Of a stretch of 64,000 bases of DNA, positions 54,730 through 64,000 are shown piece after piece. Each line of letters opens with the position of its first letter. Positions within the stretch are counted from its first letter, which is position 1. The notes beneath the pieces were generated by a model, which was not told the DNA's origin, did no database searches, and worked only from the letters and a program-made list of their open reading frames with translations. A program made the position numbers and the translations under genes. The stretch is from Novosphingobium sp. GTDB taxonomy: Bacteria > Pseudomonadota > Alphaproteobacteria > Sphingomonadales > Sphingomonadaceae. The stretch covers positions 31,636 to 95,635 of the forward strand of contig NZ_JAIEPN010000093.1 of assembly GCF_019748365.1 (NCBI RefSeq), in the 5' to 3' direction.

Positions 54730-56777
54730 TTCGCAATCACCCAGCTGACCGCGCCGACAAGGCCGACGAGCATGACCAGCGCATAGCTGTTGAGGTATCC
54801 GGACTGCAGCCGCACCGCGATCCGGCTGCCGCGCGCGACCACTGCCGCCACGCCGTTGGGCCCGAAGCGGTCGATCACGCCGATGTCACCCTGCTTCCAG
54901 AACAGGCGGCCGAGTGCCATCGCGGGCTTCACGAAGACCGCATTGTAGAGCTCGTCGAAGTACCACTTGTTCAGCACGAAGCGGTAGAGCGGCCCGATGG
55001 CGCCGGAGAATGCCGCCGGAATGCCCGGATTGGCGATATAGGCGACATAGGCTGCGGCAAGGCCGGTCGCCATAACCGCAAACGGCGCCCACTTCACCCA
55101 TTCCGGCACACCGTGCATTTCGTGGATCAGGTGCTCGCTGAACGCGACGCTGCCCTTCCAGAACTCGCCGCCGCCCTCGCTGATGAACGCGTGGTGGAAC
55201 ACGAAGCCCGCCAGCACCGCGCCGACCGACAGCAGCGCCAGCGGCAGCAGCATCGAAAGCGGGCTCTCATGCGGGTGATAGCCCGCCGTGCCGTCATGCG
55301 AGGCATGGCCGTGCGCGTGATCATCATGGCCGTGACCGTGACCGTGGGCGTGATCGTCATGCCCATGCGCGTCATGCACCGCATGCTGGATATGCTCGGA
55401 CTGCTCCCAGCGCGGCTTGCCCCAGAAGGTCAGGAACATCAGACGCCACGAGTAGAAGCTAGTCAGCAGCGCGGCGGTGATGCCCATCCAGAACCCGAAG
55501 TGCCCGCTCGCCGAACCAGAGCCGTAAGCCGCCTCAAGGATCGAATCCTTAGAGTAGAAGCCCGCAAACCCGAAGACGTCGACGATACCCACGCCGGTGA
55601 TCGCCAGCGTGCCCATCATCATCGCCCAGAACGTCAGTGGGATGTGCTTACGAAGGCCGCCGTAATAGCGCATGTCCTGCTCGTGGTGCATCGCGTGGAT
55701 CACCGAGCCCGCACCCAGGAACAGCAGCGCCTTGAAGAACGCGTGGGTGAACAAGTGGAACATCGCCGCGCCCGGCGCGCCCACACCCGCCGCCACGAAC
55801 ATGTAGCCGAGCTGCGAGCAGGTCGAATAGGCGATGACGCGCTTGATATCCCACTGTGTCGTGCCGATCGTCGCAGCAAAAAACAGCGTCGCCGCGCCGA
55901 CATAGGTCACCACATGCATCGCGGTTTCGCTCGTCTGGAACATCGGCGAAAGACGGCAGACCATGAACACGCCAGCGGTCACCATGGTCGCCGCGTGGAT
56001 CAGCGCCGAAACCGGGGTCGGGCCTTCCATCGCGTCCGGCAGCCAGGTGTGCAGACCCAGCTGCGCCGACTTACCCATCGCGCCGATGAACAGCAGGATG
56101 CACAGCACCGTCATCGTATCGAAGCGGTGGCCCAGGAACCCGATGGTCGAGCCAGCCATGCCCGGCGCCGCCGCCAGGATCGCCGGGATCGAGACGGTGC
56201 CGAACACCAGAAAAGTCCCGAAAATGCCCATCATGAAGCCAAGGTCACCCACGCGGTTGACCACGAAGGCCTTCATCGCGGCAGCGTTTGCGCTGGGCTT
56301 CCTGAACCAGAACCCGATCAGGAGGTACGAGGCAAGGCCCACCCCTTCCCAGCCGAAGAACATCTGCACGAGGTTGTCCGCCGTCACCAGCATCAGCATC
56401 GCGAAAGTGAACAGCGAAAGGTAGGCGAAGAACCGCGGCTGATCCGGATCCTCGTCCATGTAGCCCCAAGAGTACAGGTGGACGAGCGCCGAGACGCTGG
56501 TGATAACCACCAGCATGATTGCGGTCAGCGTATCGACGCGCAGCGCCCACTGAAAGTCGAGATCGCCCGAACGCACCCACTGCAGCACCGGCACGACCGA
56601 AGCCTCGGCGCTGCCGCTCAGGAACGAAAGGAAGATCGGCCACGAAAGCGCGCAGGATGCAAACAGAGCCCCCGTCGTCACGACCTTGGCCGGCACCTTG
56701 CCGATCAGCCGGGCGCCCAGCCCTGCGACCAGCGCTGCCAGAAGCGGCAGGAATACGATAAGCTGGACCGAACTCAC
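54726..56777 (-). CDS. nuoL: NADH-quinone oxidoreductase subunit L
   Basis: A 683-residue complex I subunit with a GTG start preceded by GGAGGTGA, right beside a 29-base repeat arm. It has the antiporter-like core ([92 protein letters not shown]) and the long lateral helix near the C-terminus. A loop at about 466-497 is strikingly His-rich (repeats of [10 protein letters not shown]). The end overlaps the nuoM start. Confidence 0.96.
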   Translation of the reverse strand: MSSVQLIVFLPLLAALVAGLGARLIGKVPAKVVTTGALFASCALSWPIFLSFLSGSAEASVVPVLQWVRSGDLDFQWALRVDTLTAIMLVVITSVSALVHLYSWGYMDEDPDQPRFFAYLSLFTFAMLMLVTADNLVQMFFGWEGVGLASYLLIGFWFRKPSANAAAMKAFVVNRVGDLGFMMGIFGTFLVFGTVSIPAILAAAPGMAGSTIGFLGHRFDTMTVLCILLFIGAMGKSAQLGLHTWLPDAMEGPTPVSALIHAATMVTAGVFMVCRLSPMFQTSETAMHVVTYVGAATLFFAATIGTTQWDIKRVIAYSTCSQLGYMFVAAGVGAPGAAMFHLFTHAFFKALLFLGAGSVIHAMHHEQDMRYYGGLRKHIPLTFWAMMMGTLAITGVGIVDVFGFAGFYSKDSILEAAYGSGSASGHFGFWMGITAALLTSFYSWRLMFLTFWGKPRWEQSEHIQHAVHDAHGHDDHAHGHGHGHDDHAHGHASHDGTAGYHPHESPLSMLLPLALLSVGAVLAGFVFHHAFISEGGGEFWKGSVAFSEHLIHEMHGVPEWVKWAPFAVMATGLAAAYVAYIANPGIPAAFSGAIGPLYRFVLNKWYFDELYNAVFVKPAMALGRLFWKQGDIGVIDRFGPNGVAAVVARGSRIAVRLQSGYLNSYALVMLVGLVGAVSWVIAK

Positions 56778-56786
56778 CGCTCACCT

Positions 56787-56880
56787 CCATAAATAGGGAC
56801 AGTCCCTATTTTTGCGGGCAGCGGCCTGCAGCCCACGCGCCAATCCATGCGGCAAAAATAGGGACTGTCCCTATTTATGG
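56787..56880. repeat. Paired 29-base inverted repeats (REP/BIME-like element) between nuoK and nuoL
   Basis: Arms at 56787-56815 and 56852-56880 are perfect reverse complements over 29 bases. Each arm contains a smaller palindrome, ATAGGGACAGTCCCTAT. A 36-base spacer separates them. The element fills most of the 115-base gap and touches the nuoL ribosome site. The core resembles dispersed REP sequences linked to RAYT transposases, but no transposase is present here. Confidence 0.88.
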
Positions 56881-56892
56881 TTTGCACCGCCA

Positions 56893-57198
56893 TCACCCCT
56901 TCATCCGGTTGACGTCATCGACCGCAATCGTGCCGCGGCCGCGGAAGTAGATGACGAGAATGGCAAGCCCGATCGCCGCCTCGCCCGCCGCCACCGTCAG
57001 CACGAACATCGCGAAGATCTGGCCGACAAGGTCGTGCAGGAACGCGCTGAACGCGACGAGATTGATGTTCACCGCCAGCAGGATCAGCTCGATCGCCATC
57101 AGGATGACGATCACGTTCTTGCGATTGAGGAAGATCCCCAGCACGCCGAGCACGAACAGGATCGAGCTCACCACGACATAGTGTTCAATACCAATCAC
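56893..57198 (-). CDS. nuoK: NADH-quinone oxidoreductase subunit K
   Basis: A 101-residue three-helix complex I subunit. It begins [51 protein letters not shown], which contains the conserved Glu in helix two (MAIELIL), followed by [21 protein letters not shown] with the second Glu. It overlaps nuoJ by ATGA. The REP-like element starts 12 bases after its stop. Confidence 0.97.
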   Translation of the reverse strand: MIGIEHYVVVSSILFVLGVLGIFLNRKNVIVILMAIELILLAVNINLVAFSAFLHDLVGQIFAMFVLTVAAGEAAIGLAILVIYFRGRGTIAVDDVNRMKG

Positions 57199-57812
57199 AG
57201 CGTCACCCCCTGCCCGACGGCGGGCTTGACGTTGACCGTCGCCTCTTCCGGACGGCGCGCGATCTGGCGGCCGACGTTCTGGCCGCGCGTACCCTCACGC
57301 TGGCGGTGCGTCAGCACGATGGCCCCGATCATCGCGACGAGGAGGACGATCCCCGCCGCCTCGAACAGGAACAGGTAGCGCGTGTAGAGCAGCGCCCCGA
57401 TCGCAGCGGTGTTCGAAAGCCCCTCCGGCGTCGCCGAAGCGCCGTCCGCCACGCCCAGCTGCAGCGCGCCGCTGTTCCAGGCGCCCACGCCCAGCACCAG
57501 CTCGGCCAGCAGCACCGCGGCGATCATCAGCCCCAGCGGCGCGTTCTTGATGAAGCCTGCGCGCATTTCCGAAAAGTCGATGTCGAGCATCATGACCACG
57601 AACAGGAACAGCACCGCGACCGCGCCCACGTAGACGATGACCAGCAGCATCGCGATGAACTCCGCGCCGACCAGCACCATCAGCCCCGCCGCGTTGAAGA
57701 ACGCGAGGATCAGCCACAGCACCGAATGGACCGGATTTCGGGCGAGGATGGTGATCGCGCCGGAGGCAATCACGAGGCTCGCAAAAAGGTAAAAGGCGAA
57801 TGCCTGTATCAT
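57195..57812 (-). CDS. nuoJ: NADH-quinone oxidoreductase subunit J
   Basis: A 205-residue complex I membrane subunit with five helices. Landmarks are [55 protein letters not shown], typical of NuoJ, with the pi-bulge helix region [17 protein letters not shown]. The C-terminal tail is hydrophilic. It lies 12 bases after the nuoI stop and overlaps nuoK by four bases. Confidence 0.96.
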   Translation of the reverse strand: MIQAFAFYLFASLVIASGAITILARNPVHSVLWLILAFFNAAGLMVLVGAEFIAMLLVIVYVGAVAVLFLFVVMMLDIDFSEMRAGFIKNAPLGLMIAAVLLAELVLGVGAWNSGALQLGVADGASATPEGLSNTAAIGALLYTRYLFLFEAAGIVLLVAMIGAIVLTHRQREGTRGQNVGRQIARRPEEATVNVKPAVGQGVTL

Positions 57813-57824
57813 GTTGCGCGGCCC

Positions 57825-58310
57825 CTAGCGGTACGGTGCATCGGCTTCAAGGTTCGCGGCCAGCGCCCGCTCCCACTTGTCCCCGTTCGCGAGCAGCTTG
57901 GACTTGTCGTAGAGCAGTTCCTCGCGCGTTTCGGTCGCGTATTCGAAGTTCGGCCCCTCGACGATGGCATCGACCGGGCAGGCTTCCTGGCAGAAGCCGC
58001 AGAAGATGCACTTGGTCATGTCGATATCATAGCGCGTGGTGCGGCGGCTGCCGTCCTCACGCGGTTCCGCCTCGATGGTGATCGCCTGCGCCGGACACAC
58101 CGCCTCGCACAGCTTGCACGCGATGCAGCGCTCTTCGCCGTTGGGATAACGGCGCAGCGCATGCTCACCGCGAAAGCGCGGGGAGAGCGGGTTCTTCTCG
58201 AACGGGTAGTTGATCGTCGCCTTGGGCTTGAAGAGATACTTCAAGGTCAGCCAATGCGCCTTGACGAACTCCCACAGCGTGAAGCTCTTGATGATCTGCG
58301 AGACGGTCAT
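57825..58310 (-). CDS. nuoI: NADH-quinone oxidoreductase subunit I
   Basis: A 161-residue iron-sulfur subunit carrying clusters N6a and N6b. The start is the ATG giving [15 protein letters not shown], which overlaps the nuoH stop by ATGA; longer frames lie inside nuoH. Two ferredoxin motifs are clear: [12 protein letters not shown] (Cys 62, 65, 68, 72) and [12 protein letters not shown] (Cys 101, 104, 107, 111). The tail [17 protein letters not shown] is typical. Confidence 0.97.
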   Translation of the reverse strand: MTVSQIIKSFTLWEFVKAHWLTLKYLFKPKATINYPFEKNPLSPRFRGEHALRRYPNGEERCIACKLCEAVCPAQAITIEAEPREDGSRRTTRYDIDMTKCIFCGFCQEACPVDAIVEGPNFEYATETREELLYDKSKLLANGDKWERALAANLEADAPYR

Positions 58311-59350
58311 GCGAAATGTCCGGTGGCCATGAGGTATCCGCTGATCGCGAACACGAAGAACAGCGAAAGCGGCAGGAAGATCTTCCACCCCAGCCGCATC
58401 AGCTGGTCATAGCGGTAGCGCGGCACCGTCGCCTTGACCCAGCTGAAGATGAAGAAGAAGAACAGGATCTTGAGCAGCAGCCACACGAGGCCGGGCACCA
58501 GATAGAGCACCGGCAAGTCCAGCGGCGGCAGCCAGCCGCCCCAGAACAGCGTGGCATTCAGCGCGCACATCAGGAGCACGTTGGCATATTCGCCCAGCCA
58601 GTAGAGCGCGAAGGCCATCGACGAGTATTCGGTCTGATAGCCGGCCACGAGCTCGCTTTCCGCCTCGGTCAGATCGAACGGCGCGCGCGCGGTTTCGGCC
58701 ATGCCGGAGATCAGGAACATCACCCAGACCGGGAACAGCAGCGGGTTCGCGACGAAGCCGTTGATGATCCAGACGTGGTCCTTCTGCGCCTTGACGATGT
58801 CGTTCAGATTGAACGAGCCTGCCCACAGCACCACGCAGATGAGGATGAAGCCGATCGAGACTTCATAGGAAATCATCTGAGCGGACGCACGCATCGCGCT
58901 GAAAAATGGGTATTTCGAGTTCGACGACCAGCCCGCGATCACAACCCCGTAAACGCCCAGCGACGAGATCGCGAGGACATATAGCAGGCCCACGTTGATA
59001 TCCGCCAGCACCGCGCCCGAATTGAACGGGATCACCGCCCAGGCCATCAGCGCCACGGTAAACGTGATGATCGGCGCGATCAGGAACAGACCCTTGTTCG
59101 CCGCCGAAGGGATGATGGTCTCCTGCAGGAACACCTTGAGGCCGTCCGCAAACGACTGGAGGATGCCGATCGGCCCCACCACGTTCGGCCCCTTGCGCAG
59201 CGCCATCGCCGCCCAGATCTTGCGGTCGGCATAGATGACGAGCGCCACCGCCAGCATGACCGGCAAGGCGATCAGCAGGATTTCCGCAATCGTCGAAACG
59301 GTCCAGGCCGCTTCGAACGAGAGGCCCAGCCCCTTGAAAAACGGGATCAC
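58307..59350 (-). CDS. nuoH: NADH-quinone oxidoreductase subunit H
   Basis: A 347-residue membrane subunit at the quinone site. A GTG start at 59350 with GGGGGG seven bases upstream gives [17 protein letters not shown]; a TTG five codons earlier is less likely. Features are [38 protein letters not shown] (family signature), [17 protein letters not shown] and [39 protein letters not shown] with the conserved Glu residues. A 28-base inverted repeat lies just upstream, between nuoH and nuoG. Confidence 0.96.
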   Translation of the reverse strand: MIPFFKGLGLSFEAAWTVSTIAEILLIALPVMLAVALVIYADRKIWAAMALRKGPNVVGPIGILQSFADGLKVFLQETIIPSAANKGLFLIAPIITFTVALMAWAVIPFNSGAVLADINVGLLYVLAISSLGVYGVVIAGWSSNSKYPFFSAMRASAQMISYEVSIGFILICVVLWAGSFNLNDIVKAQKDHVWIINGFVANPLLFPVWVMFLISGMAETARAPFDLTEAESELVAGYQTEYSSMAFALYWLGEYANVLLMCALNATLFWGGWLPPLDLPVLYLVPGLVWLLLKILFFFFIFSWVKATVPRYRYDQLMRLGWKIFLPLSLFFVFAISGYLMATGHFA

Positions 59351-59391
59351 AGCGCCACCCCCCAAACACCAACTCGGGCAAAACCAACCCT

Positions 59392-59538
59392 GTCACCCTG
59401 AACTTGTTTCAGGGTCCATTTCTCCGCAAACGCTGCCGTCTGACGCGAAGCGCCTCCCAAGCCGCACGGCTTCCAGCGCGCCACCGCACGCTTCGGCGCA
59501 TGATGGCACGATGGACCCTGAAACAAGTTCAGGGTGAC
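59392..59538. repeat. 28-base inverted repeat pair around a 91-base centre, between nuoG and nuoH
   Basis: Arms 59392-59419 and 59511-59538 are perfect reverse complements. Each contains CCCTGAACTTGTTTCAGGG, itself a near-palindrome. The centre is GC-rich without a gene. This sequence looks like a dispersed repeat known from sphingomonad genomes, which is from memory. It interrupts the complex I operon and might affect mRNA stability or termination between nuoG and nuoH. Confidence 0.85.
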
Positions 59539-59567
59539 GGAGTGTGGTTGCGTTGCCGCGAGACCGC

Positions 59568-61577
59568 TCATTCCGCAGCCTCCGCAAAAGTCTCACCATG
59601 CAGCAGTTCCGCCGAGCAGCGCTGCAGCGTCGGGCTCGAACGCGCGATGGCATTGGTGAGGTAATGATCCTTGATCGGATAGCCCGCGATCACACCCTCG
59701 GCCTTGGCGCCCGCAGGAGCCGCCGGAAGCGCGCCGTAATCGGCCAGACCTTCCACGCCCAGCGCCGGCACTTCGGCGATCATCGCCGCGCGCAGCTGCT
59801 CGAAGCTGTCGAAGCCCACCGAAACGCCCAGCGCATCCGCCATCGCGCGCAGGATCGTCCAGTCCTCGCGTGCGTCCCCGGGCGCGTACACCGCGCGCTC
59901 GGAATACTGCACCCGGCCTTCGGTGTTGACGTAAGTGCCGTCCTTCTCGGTAAACGCCGCCGCCGGAAGGATAACGTCCGCCGCATGCGCAGCCTTGTCG
60001 CCGTGATGGCCGATATGCACGATCATCGAACCGGCAAACTTGGTGTAATCCACCTCGTCCGCGCCCAGCGAAATCACCATCTTCGGCTTGGCCGCGACCA
60101 GATCAGCGAGCCCGCCCGGCTGCGCATAACCCAGCATCAGCCCGCCCATGCGGCTCGCCGCCATGTGGAGCACGTTGAAGCCGTTCCACTCTTCGGTGAC
60201 GAGCTTGAAGCGCTCGGCAAACGCCAGACCCGCTTCCAGCGCACCCTTCGCAAGGCCAGCCCCGCCGACAATGATCGCAGGCTTCTTGGCGCCCTCGAAT
60301 GCGGCCACAACTTCGGCCGGTACGTCATTGAGAAGGCCTGCGTCTTCGCCAAGGAACGTAGCCGGATACGTCGGCTCCCAAGCCGCGCCGATCACAAAGA
60401 CCTTCGCGCCCTTCTTGGCCGCCTTGCGCAGCCGCGTATTCACCAGCGGCGCTTCGTCGCGCACGTGGCTACCCACGATGAGGATCGCGTCCGCTTCCTC
60501 GATCCCGTTCAGCGTTGAATTGAACGCCACCGCCGCCATGTTGCTTGCGGTATAGGCCAGCCCCGTCTGCCGCCCTTCGAGCAGGCTCGAACCCAGCGCG
60601 CGCGCCAAAGCCTTGGCCGCAAACATCGTCTCGCAATCGACCTGATCGCCGGAGATCACCGCCACCGAAGCGCCCGGATTGATCTTCGCGACAGCGTCAA
60701 ACGCCTCGGCCCACGAAGCCGCCGTCAGCTTGCCATCCTTGCGCAGCCAAGGCTTGTCCAGGCGGCGGCGCGTCAGCCCGTCCACGACATAGCGCGCGCG
60801 GTCAGACAGCCATTCCTCGTTCACGTCATCGTTCACGCGCGGCAGGATGCGCAGCACTTCGCGGCCCCGGCTGTCGATGCGGATGTTCGAACCGACCGCA
60901 TCGGACACGTCGATGCCCAGCGTCTTCTTCAGCTCCCACGGCCGCGCTTCGAAGGCATAAGGCCGCGAGGTCAGCGCGCCGACCGGGCACAGATCGATCA
61001 CATTGGCCGAGAGTTCATGCTTCGCCGCACCTTCAAGGTACGTCGAAATCTGCATCCCCTCGCCGCGATAGAGCGCGCCGATCTCGTCCACGCCCGCGAT
61101 CTCTTCGGAAAAGCGCACGCAGCGGGTGCAGTGGATGCAGCGGGTCATCACCGTCTTGATCAGCGGACCCATGTACTTCTCGGTGACCGCGCGCTTGTTC
61201 TCGTCATAGCGCGACTTGCCGCGCCCATAAGCGACCGACTGGTCCTGCAGATCGCATTCGCCGCCCTGATCGCAGATCGGGCAATCGAGCGGATGGTTGA
61301 TGAGGAGAAACTCCATCACCCCTTCGCGCGCCTTCTTGACCATCTCGCTGTCGGTGCGGATCTCCTGCCCCTCGCTCGCGGGCAGCGCGCACGAGGCCTG
61401 CGGCTTGGGCGGCCCGGGCTTCACTTCAACGAGGCACATGCGGCAATTGCCCGCGATGGACAGCCGCTCGTGATAGCAGAAGCGGGGGATTTCCTTACCG
61501 GCCAGCTCGCACGCCTGCAGCACCGTCGCGCCTGCGGGGACTTCGAGCTCTACGCCGTCTACTTTGAGTTTAGGCAT
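59568..61577 (-). CDS. nuoG: NADH-quinone oxidoreductase subunit G
   Basis: A 669-residue iron-sulfur subunit. The start MPKLKVDGVELEVPAGATVLQ has GGAG upstream. A [2Fe-2S] domain contains CYHERLSIAGNCRMCLVEV and SCALPASEGQ. A His/Cys cluster region has HPLDCPICDQGGECDLQDQS. A [4Fe-4S] site carries CIHCTRCVRFSEEIAG followed by VIDLCPVGALTS. The large C-terminal part is molybdopterin-oxidoreductase-like (VISGDQVDCETMFAAKAL, LPAAAFTEKDGTYVNTEGRVQ). It lies between two small spacers: a small membrane ORF 18 bases upstream and the inverted-repeat element downstream. Confidence 0.96.
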   Translation of the reverse strand: MPKLKVDGVELEVPAGATVLQACELAGKEIPRFCYHERLSIAGNCRMCLVEVKPGPPKPQASCALPASEGQEIRTDSEMVKKAREGVMEFLLINHPLDCPICDQGGECDLQDQSVAYGRGKSRYDENKRAVTEKYMGPLIKTVMTRCIHCTRCVRFSEEIAGVDEIGALYRGEGMQISTYLEGAAKHELSANVIDLCPVGALTSRPYAFEARPWELKKTLGIDVSDAVGSNIRIDSRGREVLRILPRVNDDVNEEWLSDRARYVVDGLTRRRLDKPWLRKDGKLTAASWAEAFDAVAKINPGASVAVISGDQVDCETMFAAKALARALGSSLLEGRQTGLAYTASNMAAVAFNSTLNGIEEADAILIVGSHVRDEAPLVNTRLRKAAKKGAKVFVIGAAWEPTYPATFLGEDAGLLNDVPAEVVAAFEGAKKPAIIVGGAGLAKGALEAGLAFAERFKLVTEEWNGFNVLHMAASRMGGLMLGYAQPGGLADLVAAKPKMVISLGADEVDYTKFAGSMIVHIGHHGDKAAHAADVILPAAAFTEKDGTYVNTEGRVQYSERAVYAPGDAREDWTILRAMADALGVSVGFDSFEQLRAAMIAEVPALGVEGLADYGALPAAPAGAKAEGVIAGYPIKDHYLTNAIARSSPTLQRCSAELLHGETFAEAAE

Positions 61578-61595
61578 TGTGCGGAACTCCAGCAA

Positions 61596-61790
61596 TCAGC
61601 CCCAGATCCCGGGTAACCGGTCGTAGAAGCTGCGCAGCCAGATTTGCGCCGCGATTTCCAGAATGAGCACGACAAGCAGCAACCAGAAATTGAACTGGCC
61701 TGTCAGCATGAGCATCATGGTGAAGAACGCCGCAACGACGATCCCCAGCATCACAATGATGATCAGGCCTTTGAGCAAAAAGACGCTCAT
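61596..61790 (-). CDS. Small membrane protein between nuoF and nuoG
   Basis: A 64-residue protein with two hydrophobic stretches (LLKGLIIIVMLGIVVAAFFTMML and FNFWLLLVVLILEIAAQIWL) and a short polar tail. The stop is 18 bases before nuoG and the start is 18 bases after the nuoF stop, so it is part of the operon. I do not recognise a family. It might be an accessory factor for complex I assembly, based on location only. Confidence 0.65.
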   Translation of the reverse strand: MSVFLLKGLIIIVMLGIVVAAFFTMMLMLTGQFNFWLLLVVLILEIAAQIWLRSFYDRLPGIWG

Positions 61791-61808
61791 GTACCGTCGC
61801 CCCCCTCA

Positions 61809-63092
61809 TCACTCCGCCGCCTCCCGCTGATTTTCCGCAATCCGGCGCTCGATTTCGGGCCGGAAATGCCGGATCAGGCCCTGGATCGGCCAGGCCGCCG
61901 CGTCGCCCAGCGCGCAGATCGTGTGGCCTTCGACCTGCTTGGTCACCTGCTGCAGCATGTCGATTTCCTCGACCGCCGCGTCACCGGTGCGCAGGCGTTC
62001 CATCACGCGCCACATCCAGCCGGTGCCTTCGCGGCACGGGGTGCACTGGCCGCAGCTTTCGTGCTTGTAGAAGTAGGACAGCCGGCTGATCGCGCGGACG
62101 ATATCGGTGGACTTGTCCATCACGATCACCGCCGCCGTGCCGAGGCCCGAGCCGACCGCGCGCAGGCCGTCGAAGTCCATCGGCGCGTCCCAGATTTCCG
62201 CCGCCGGCACCAAAGGCACCGAGGACCCGCCGGGGATCACCGCGAGCAGATTGTCGCGCCCGCCGCGAATGCCGCCGCAGTGCTTCTCGATCAGCTCGCT
62301 GAACGGGATGCTCATCGCCTCTTCCACCACGCAGGGCTTTTCGACATGGCCGCTGATCTGGAAGAGTTTGGTGCCCTTGTTGTTGTCGCGCCCGAAGCTC
62401 GAAAACCACGCCGCGCCGCGCCGCAGAATCGTCGGCGCGACCGCGATGCTCTCGACATTGTTCACGGTGGTCGGGCAGCCATATAGGCCCGCACCCGCCG
62501 GGAACGGCGGCTTGAGACGCGGCTGGCCCTTCTTGCCTTCGAGGCTCTCGATCATCGCGGTCTCTTCGCCGCAGATGTAGGCACCCGCGCCGCGGTGGAC
62601 GAAGACGTCGAAATCATAGCCCGAACCGCAGGCGTTCTTGCCCAGCAGCCCCGCCTCATAGGCCTCGGCCACCGCGGCAAACAGCGTCTCGGCCTCGCGG
62701 ATATATTCGCCGCGAATGTAGATATAGGCCGCCCGCGCGCGCATCGCGAAGCCTGCCACCAGCGCGCCTTCGATCAGCTTGTGCGGATCGTGGCGGATGA
62801 TCTCGCGGTCCTTGCACGAACCGGGTTCAGATTCGTCGGCATTGATCACGAGGAAGCTCGGACGGCCGTCCTTGCTTTCCTTGGGCATGAACGACCACTT
62901 CATGCCGGTCGGGAAGCCCGCCCCGCCGCGCCCGCGCAGGCCGGAATCCTTGATCTCCTGAATGATCGCGTCCTGCCCGCGTTCCAGCAGGGCCTTGGTG
63001 TTGTCCCAATCCCCGCGCGCCTGCGCTGCCTTCAGGTTCCACGGCTGATAGCCGTAGAGGTTGGTGAAAATCCGGTCCTTATCCGCGAGCAT
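61809..63092 (-). CDS. nuoF: NADH-quinone oxidoreductase subunit F
   Basis: A 427-residue NADH-binding flavoprotein. The start [20 protein letters not shown] is chosen; an upstream frame adds an Arg-rich non-homologous tail. The FMN/NADH motif [21 protein letters not shown], then [49 protein letters not shown], and the [4Fe-4S] motif [17 protein letters not shown] are all present. The gene overlaps the 3' end of a small membrane ORF. Confidence 0.96.
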   Translation of the reverse strand: MLADKDRIFTNLYGYQPWNLKAAQARGDWDNTKALLERGQDAIIQEIKDSGLRGRGGAGFPTGMKWSFMPKESKDGRPSFLVINADESEPGSCKDREIIRHDPHKLIEGALVAGFAMRARAAYIYIRGEYIREAETLFAAVAEAYEAGLLGKNACGSGYDFDVFVHRGAGAYICGEETAMIESLEGKKGQPRLKPPFPAGAGLYGCPTTVNNVESIAVAPTILRRGAAWFSSFGRDNNKGTKLFQISGHVEKPCVVEEAMSIPFSELIEKHCGGIRGGRDNLLAVIPGGSSVPLVPAAEIWDAPMDFDGLRAVGSGLGTAAVIVMDKSTDIVRAISRLSYFYKHESCGQCTPCREGTGWMWRVMERLRTGDAAVEEIDMLQQVTKQVEGHTICALGDAAAWPIQGLIRHFRPEIERRIAENQREAAE

Positions 63093-63255
63093 TGTCCGCT
63101 CCCTTCTTCGGCGCATCGCCGCGCGTCGCAAAGGCGATCAGCAGCGCGGCTATCGCAATCGCCCATGATCCGAGCGAGCCGTCACGCGCCAGATCGAGCA
63201 GCCCCAGCCCCATCAGAACCGCGCCCACTGCAATCAGCACCTGCTTGAGGGCCAT
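63079..63255 (-). CDS. Small membrane protein between nuoE and nuoF
   Basis: 58 residues from the ATG that overlaps the nuoE stop in a TGATG junction, with GGGGGGA upstream. It has two hydrophobic stretches ([17 protein letters not shown] and [19 protein letters not shown]) and ends in a charged tail ([12 protein letters not shown]). Its end overlaps the nuoF start by 14 bases. Family unknown, but the tight packing suggests it is translated. Confidence 0.6.
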   Translation of the reverse strand: MALKQVLIAVGAVLMGLGLLDLARDGSLGSWAIAIAALLIAFATRGDAPKKGADNARG

Positions 63256-63923
63256 CACCATTCCCCCCGGTAATCATGGTTCGCGCCGACCATCGCGGTC
63301 AGGCTCGTCGGCCCGCCCAGCGGCTCGACGGTATGGCGGCCCGGCAGCTGCGTGCCGGTCTTCGGCTGCTTGCCCGCCGCCAGCTCATCGAGGATGCGCG
63401 TCATGTCCGCCGCGGTCAGGTCCTCGTAGTTGTCGTCGTTGATCTGGACCATCGGGGCGGAGGCGCAGTTGCCCATGCATTCCACCTCGGTCAGCGTGAA
63501 CACGCCGTCGTCCGTCGTGTGGCCCTTCTTGAGCCCCTTCGCCTTGCACGCCGCCATGATGTCGTCAGACCCACGCAGCATGCACGGCGTCGTCCCGCAA
63601 ACCTGCACGTGGAACCGGCCGATCGGCGCGATGTTGTACATCGTGTAGAACGTCGCCACTTCGACCACGCGGATGATCGGCATGTCGAGCTGCGCCGCCA
63701 CATACTCCATCACCGGAATCGGCAGCCAGCCTTGCGTGTTCTCTTCGGCACCCACCTGCCGCTGCGCCAGATCAAGCAGCGGCATCACCGCCGAACGCTG
63801 CCGCCCCGCGGGATAGCGCGCGATGATTTCCTTCGCCTTTTCAGCGTTTTGCGCCGTCCAGGCAAAGCTGCCCCAACGCGCCCGAAGCTCGGGGGTATCG
63901 GGTTCGATATGACGGTCAGCCAT
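63255..63923 (-). CDS. nuoE: NADH-quinone oxidoreductase subunit E
   Basis: A 222-residue [2Fe-2S] subunit. The ATG at 63923 (MADRHIEPDTPELRARWGSFAWTAQN) overlaps the stop of the preceding partial gene, and a longer in-frame start is less likely. Features are VMPLLDLAQRQVGAEENTQGWLPIPVMEYVAAQLDMP, VVEVATFYTMYNIAPIG, and the cluster ligands in VCGTTPCMLRGS and VECMGNCASAPM. The C-terminal extension (about 40 residues) is Pro/Gly-rich, common in alphaproteobacteria. Confidence 0.96.
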   Translation of the reverse strand: MADRHIEPDTPELRARWGSFAWTAQNAEKAKEIIARYPAGRQRSAVMPLLDLAQRQVGAEENTQGWLPIPVMEYVAAQLDMPIIRVVEVATFYTMYNIAPIGRFHVQVCGTTPCMLRGSDDIMAACKAKGLKKGHTTDDGVFTLTEVECMGNCASAPMVQINDDNYEDLTAADMTRILDELAAGKQPKTGTQLPGRHTVEPLGGPTSLTAMVGANHDYRGEW

Positions 63924-64000
63924 CAGCGAATGAACTCCACGCGGGCGCACTTGTCGCCCTCGAAACTGTAGATCGTGAGCACCTCGAACGGCTCCGCCGC
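63923..64000 (-). CDS. C-terminal end of a probable SnoaL/NTF2-like protein (partial)
   Basis: Only the last 25 codons are in the window, ending VLTIYSFEGDKCARVEFIR then TGA. The pattern resembles the last two strands of SnoaL/NTF2-like domains. The stop overlaps the nuoE start as TGATG, so it is coupled to the operon. The rest lies beyond the right edge, so the call is tentative. Confidence 0.45.
   Translation of the reverse strand, partial: AAEPFEVLTIYSFEGDKCARVEFIR

Noticed and set aside
53149..54786. Plus-strand 545-codon frame opposite nuoM
   Set aside because: It is antisense to a clear NuoM; the translation is His/Arg/Asp/Gln-rich and has no recognisable domain.
1..64000. tRNA, rRNA, CRISPR, riboswitch or insertion sequence
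   Set aside because: None was recognised by eye on either strand; small structured RNAs cannot be excluded without a covariance search.

Overview
The window comes from a sphingomonad-type alphaproteobacterium, most likely Novosphingobium or a close relative. The DNA is GC-rich. The long alphaproteobacterial forms of PstC and PstA, a DUF1467 protein, and the run nuoN-birA-coaX-rnj all fit that group. No rRNA, tRNA, CRISPR array, insertion sequence or prophage was seen. The genus is an inference from gene order and protein style, not from a marker gene.

Layout: (1) 1-11028, minus strand: a tightly packed operon in the order tpsB, an exbB fused to DUF2341 and LamG domains, exbD, tonB, a putative porin, a coiled-coil protein, and a large filamentous-haemagglutinin-like exoprotein (tpsA) that runs off the left edge. 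This looks like a two-partner secretion system with its own proton-driven TonB motor. (2) 11205-13283, minus: a large secreted PstS-like binding protein with a clear terminator. (3) 13870-23883, plus: a type II secretion operon gspEFGHIJLMCDK, almost every gene overlapping the next. (4) 23929-26782: a SleB-like cell-wall hydrolase and two secreted proteins of unknown function. (5) 26795-40099, minus: a capsule/exopolysaccharide region with KpsD/M/T/E-type ABC export, a UDP-sulfoquinovose synthase homologue, a GalE-like epimerase, a 1070-residue double glycosyltransferase, a GSCFA protein and a methyltransferase-like protein. (6) 40830-48127, plus: the phosphate regulon core phoR-pstSCAB-phoU-phoB, with a perfect PHO box overlapping the phoR stop codon. 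(7) 48173-63923, minus: DUF1467, RNase J, coaX, birA and the complex I operon nuoE-N, read from right to left. It is interrupted by two inverted-repeat elements and carries small membrane ORFs. A partial SnoaL-like gene sits at the right edge.

How they may work together: regions 1-3 and 6 suggest a phosphate-starvation secretion island. TPS, exbBD/tonB, a phosphate-binding-type exoprotein and T2SS lie side by side. This resembles, from memory, the Pseudomonas aeruginosa Hxc/Pdt locus (T2SS, phosphatase genes, pdtA/pdtB, exbB2/exbD2). A degenerate PHO-box-like site lies about 62 bp upstream of tpsB. Region 5 would make and export a surface polysaccharide that may contain sulfoquinovose; its ABC ATPase lacks two normally conserved catalytic residues. 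Region 7 is housekeeping.
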